DNA of 8,003 nt from JBFFXF01 sp041569895. GTDB lineage: Bacteria > Planctomycetota > UBA8108 > JACQVS01. The stretch is from NCBI GenBank assembly GCA_041569895.1, contig JBFFXF010000316.1, positions 1-8,003 of the forward strand, read 5' to 3'. The position numbers and the translations under genes were made by a program. Positions 6,903 to 8,003 of the stretch are shown here, in pieces (the first letter of the stretch is position 1; each line of letters begins with the position of its first letter). A model generated the notes under the pieces. It saw nothing but the letters and a program-made list of their open reading frames with translations. It was not told where the DNA came from and ran no database searches.

Positions 6903-8003
6903 ATGCACGGCCGCGAGGTCTACGACCGCATCCGGGACACGGCGCGCGACGTCAGGCGGCAGCTCCGTCAGGCGAGAGCGGAGCTGCGGGACGCCGAGAA
7001 GGCGGTCTCCTCCCTGATGGCCGAGCGCAAGACCGCGTACGGACGGCTGACCGAGATCTACCTGCCCGACCTCGGCGGCGAGACCGTCGAGCGGATTCGC
7101 CAGCGACTGCCGGCGCTGCACGGAGAGGTGGCGGCGATCTTCGAGGCCAAGAAGGACAAGCAGGAGCAGATCGCGTTATCGCTCGTGGCGAACGAGGGGA
7201 CGCGCAAGGAGCTCGACGAGAAGCTCGGCTCGGTCACGACCGAGCTCGAGAAGAAAGTCGAGGAGCGCGAGCGTCTGCAGGCGGTGGTGGACGAGGAGCT
7301 CGCGGAGAACGCTCGCTACCAGGAGGCCCTGCGGGCCTCACAGGTCGCCGGCGAGCGGCTGCAGCAGTTGGCGAGTCGCCTCGAGACCGCCATCGCGGAC
7401 CGCGACGAGAAGATCCCGGCGTACGAGGACAATCGGCTCTTCAAGTATCTCCTCGATCGGCGGTACGGGACACGCGCTGATCGAGGCGGCGGTCTCACCG
7501 GTCGGCTCGACTCGTGGGTCGCGGGGCTCGTGGACTACCGCGAGCAGAAGTACAACTACGACCACCTGCGCCTGGTTCCCGACCTGCTGGAGAAGGAGGT
7601 CGCGAAGCTGACAGAGGGCTTCGAGAAGAAGGCCGCCGCGCTGAAGGAGATCGAGAACGAGTCGGCCGAACGCCACGGTCTCGACGGAGTGATCCGCGAG
7701 GGAGAGAGGCTCTACGAGGAGCGAACCGAGCTGCTGTCGCAGCTCGCGACGCTCGACGCCTCCGACGCGGACCTCATGCAGCGCAGGCAGGCGCTCGCGA
7801 ACGACCGGGACGCGCACTACCACGAGGCGCTCCGCGAGTGCCAGGAATACCTCGAGGAAGCGGATCTCGAGCGGCTCCGGTCGCTGGCGCGGTCGACGGA
7901 GACGACGTCCGACGACGGTCTGACGGCGAGGATCGGCGAGATCGAGAGCACTCTCGACCGCGCGCAACCCGAGCTCCGGCGTCTCCGGGAGAGGGAGGAC
8001 GAC
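6903..8003 (+). CDS. Long coiled-coil protein, partial (3' end off right edge)
   Basis: The first 367 residues are present and the frame is still open at the window edge. The ATG lies 8 bases after the stop of the membrane-protein gene, and GAGA at 6895-6898 is a modest ribosome site, so translation is likely coupled. Residues 1-165 are charged coiled coil with a short NLPD-like break (EIYLPDLGGETVERI). Residues about 174-226 hold a denser, less repetitive motif with YEDNRLFKYLLDRRYGT, LTGRLDSWVAGLVDY and KYNYDHLRLVP, after which coiled coil resumes. I see no Walker A motif, signal peptide or membrane segment in the visible part, so SMC-type ATPase identity is not supported. From memory a similar central motif occurs in uncharacterised proteobacterial coiled-coil proteins encoded beside DUF6384 and the TelA-like protein. 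It is presumably a cytoplasmic partner of its neighbours. Coding status is secure; function is unknown. Confidence 0.85.
   Translation, partial: MHGREVYDRIRDTARDVRRQLRQARAELRDAEKAVSSLMAERKTAYGRLTEIYLPDLGGETVERIRQRLPALHGEVAAIFEAKKDKQEQIALSLVANEGTRKELDEKLGSVTTELEKKVEERERLQAVVDEELAENARYQEALRASQVAGERLQQLASRLETAIADRDEKIPAYEDNRLFKYLLDRRYGTRADRGGGLTGRLDSWVAGLVDYREQKYNYDHLRLVPDLLEKEVAKLTEGFEKKAAALKEIENESAERHGLDGVIREGERLYEERTELLSQLATLDASDADLMQRRQALANDRDAHYHEALRECQEYLEEADLERLRSLARSTETTSDDGLTARIGEIESTLDRAQPELRRLREREDD

Noticed and set aside
7338..7967. A 209-codon minus-strand frame inside the last gene
   Set aside because: It is the antisense image of a coiled-coil coding region (Leu/Glu codons read back as Leu/Val/Arg-rich sequence) and has no recognisable domain.

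Overview
The window is a GC-rich bacterial segment, probably from an uncultured Gram-negative lineage. A paired dockerin-type calcium-binding tail and a secreted YVTN-propeller/diheme cytochrome/ankyrin protein are typical of Planctomycetota and of some Acidobacteriota and Myxococcota. No rRNA, tRNA, CRISPR array or recognisable mobile element is present, so the lineage is an inference from protein style only.

Left part (1-812). Two gene fragments meet near position 205. To the left, the minus strand reads as the middle of an outer-membrane beta-barrel protein that leaves the window. To the right, the plus strand reads as the C-terminal double dockerin tail of a secreted protein. Both lack their 5' portions, so this is a rearrangement breakpoint or an assembly chimera. 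A 335-base gene-free stretch follows, with a few possible hairpins.

Middle (813-4073). One large plus-strand gene encodes an exported protein of 1086 residues: signal peptide, beta-propeller, two c-type haem motifs, an Ig-like IPT/TIG-type domain, then ankyrin repeats. It is probably a periplasmic redox protein.

Right part (4111-8003). This is the most interesting region: three long helical proteins with no obvious enzymatic domain, arranged around a 195-base divergent intergenic region. Leftward runs a soluble coiled-coil protein whose layout recalls TelA-type tellurite/toxic-anion resistance proteins. Rightward run a single-pass membrane coiled-coil protein whose C-terminal beta-rich domain resembles the DUF6384 family, and, 8 bases later, a long coiled-coil protein with a conserved-looking central motif that runs off the right edge. 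I recall relatives of these three proteins occurring together in proteobacteria, which suggests one conserved, functionally undescribed module, possibly for envelope stress or membrane scaffolding. The function is inference.
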